DNA from: Hyphomicrobium_A sp964493785
GTDB taxonomy: Bacteria; Pseudomonadota; Alphaproteobacteria; Rhizobiales; Hyphomicrobiaceae
Direction: 5' to 3'
DNA: 64,000 nucleotides
Assembly (NCBI GenBank): GCA_964493785.1
Contig: CAZBPM010000014.1
Span: forward strand, 57,897 to 121,896
The notes beneath the pieces were generated by a model. It was not told where the DNA came from, made no database searches, and was given only the letters and a program-made list of their open reading frames with translations. Positions within the stretch are counted from its first letter, which is position 1. The number at the start of each line of letters is the position of its first letter. Shown here one piece after another: positions 63,821 to 64,000 of this stretch. The position numbers were made by a program, and so were the translations under genes.

Positions 63821-63934
63821 TTCTTTGGACACGAGCGGAGAGAAGCTTGTTGTGCGGCCGGCGTGCGCGAGTTGATGGCCGCGCCACTGGGCGCGGGCGC
63901 CCTTGGCGCCTTGCCGCCTTCGGCGGCGAAGTGG
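63821..63934 (+). repeat. Dispersed hairpin repeat, copy C
   Basis: Lies 7 bases after copy B in the same direction. It starts TTCTTTGGACACGAGCGGAG and carries the same three hairpins: CCGCGCC-ACT-GGGCGCGGG, GGCGCC-CTT-GGCGCC and GCCGCC-TTC-GGCGGC. It ends GAAGTGGG. Confidence 0.8.
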
Positions 63935-63957
63935 GCATCGATCATTTCAAAGAGCAC

Positions 63958-63999
63958 GCGCCAACCGGCCGGCTCGCCGGAGTGCGAGTCGGTTGGCGC
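63958..63999 (+). repeat. 42-bp palindromic repeat, copy E2
   Basis: Ends GCGCCAACC (63958-63966) and GGTTGGCGC (63991-63999) are perfect 9-base inverted repeats. CCGGCTCGCCGG forms an inner hairpin. It matches copy E1 at 47224 in inverse orientation with few differences. More of the element may lie beyond the window. Confidence 0.7.
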
Positions 64000-64000
64000 A

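Larger units (their letters stand above)
63521..64000. other. Repeat-rich intergenic region at the right edge
   Basis: The last 480 bases contain no convincing gene. They hold two copies of the hairpin repeat (63694 and 63821) and one copy of the 42-bp palindrome at the edge. Short frames across the repeats translate to near-identical low-complexity peptides on the minus strand, a sign of repeats rather than coding. Confidence 0.6.

Noticed and set aside
63540..63957. Short minus-strand frames with near-identical peptides (QAPKGRRALWRGH and similar)
   Set aside because: The similarity comes from the DNA repeat copies B and C, and the same peptide arises from copy A; no start signals.

Overview
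The window is high-GC, densely packed bacterial chromosome with no phage, transposase, CRISPR array or tRNA gene that I could find. Gene content and order point to an alphaproteobacterium of the order Hyphomicrobiales (Rhizobiales), possibly close to Hyphomicrobium. The main clues are the ffs-dnaX pair, the cycM / kdsB-pheA arrangement, a CpaA-F/Tad pilus locus, DUF4170 and DUF2093 proteins around the lipid A genes, a plant/alphaproteobacterial-type glutamate-cysteine ligase and an rsmE-gshA neighbourhood. The genus is an inference.

Layout. 1-1634: truncated dnaX preceded by the SRP RNA gene with a clear promoter. 1827-7176: secreted DUF900 hydrolase, an SDR, pheA, kdsB and membrane-anchored cytochrome c (cycM). 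7363-15134: a Yej-type peptide ABC importer with two tandem binding proteins, two permeases and a double ATPase. 15161-19688: two glutathione S-transferases, an unknown protein, an NlpC/P60 hydrolase and an M17 aminopeptidase. 19811-32483: a Tad/Flp pilus locus. The main operon flp-cpaABCDEF-tadBC runs leftward; tadD, a pilus N-terminal-domain protein and two TadE-like minor pilins run rightward. 32651-39000: TetR regulator, DUF457 membrane protein, cation efflux (CDF) protein, rsmE, gshA, small secreted proteins and a periplasmic cytochrome c.

39061-44336: a LysR regulator divergent from the glycolate oxidase operon glcDEF. 44404-48328: a metallophosphoesterase, hisS and ubiA. 48577-55076: a lipid A/Kdo block (DUF4170, MsbA-like ABC flippase, tyrosine phosphatase, an acyltransferase-WaaA fusion, lpxK, DUF2093). 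With kdsB at the left it gives steps of Kdo activation, lipid A 4'-phosphorylation, Kdo transfer and flipping. 55153-61610: xseA, purD, a patatin phospholipase, tRNA adenosine deaminase, rluB, rsmD and a PspC protein. 61837-64000: a TPR-cytochrome c fusion, an unknown secreted protein and clustered intergenic repeats.

The observations I rate highest are: a dispersed repeat of about 115 bp in four copies, whose internal hairpins keep their pairing while the stem sequences change; a second, 42-bp palindromic repeat; a segment of about 420 bp inside hisS with lower GC and foreign-looking codon use; a small secreted protein with a mirror-symmetric 3-6-9-6-3 cysteine spacing; and two fusions (acyltransferase-WaaA and TPR-cytochrome c). 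No complete novel multi-gene system was recognised; most genes belong to familiar families.
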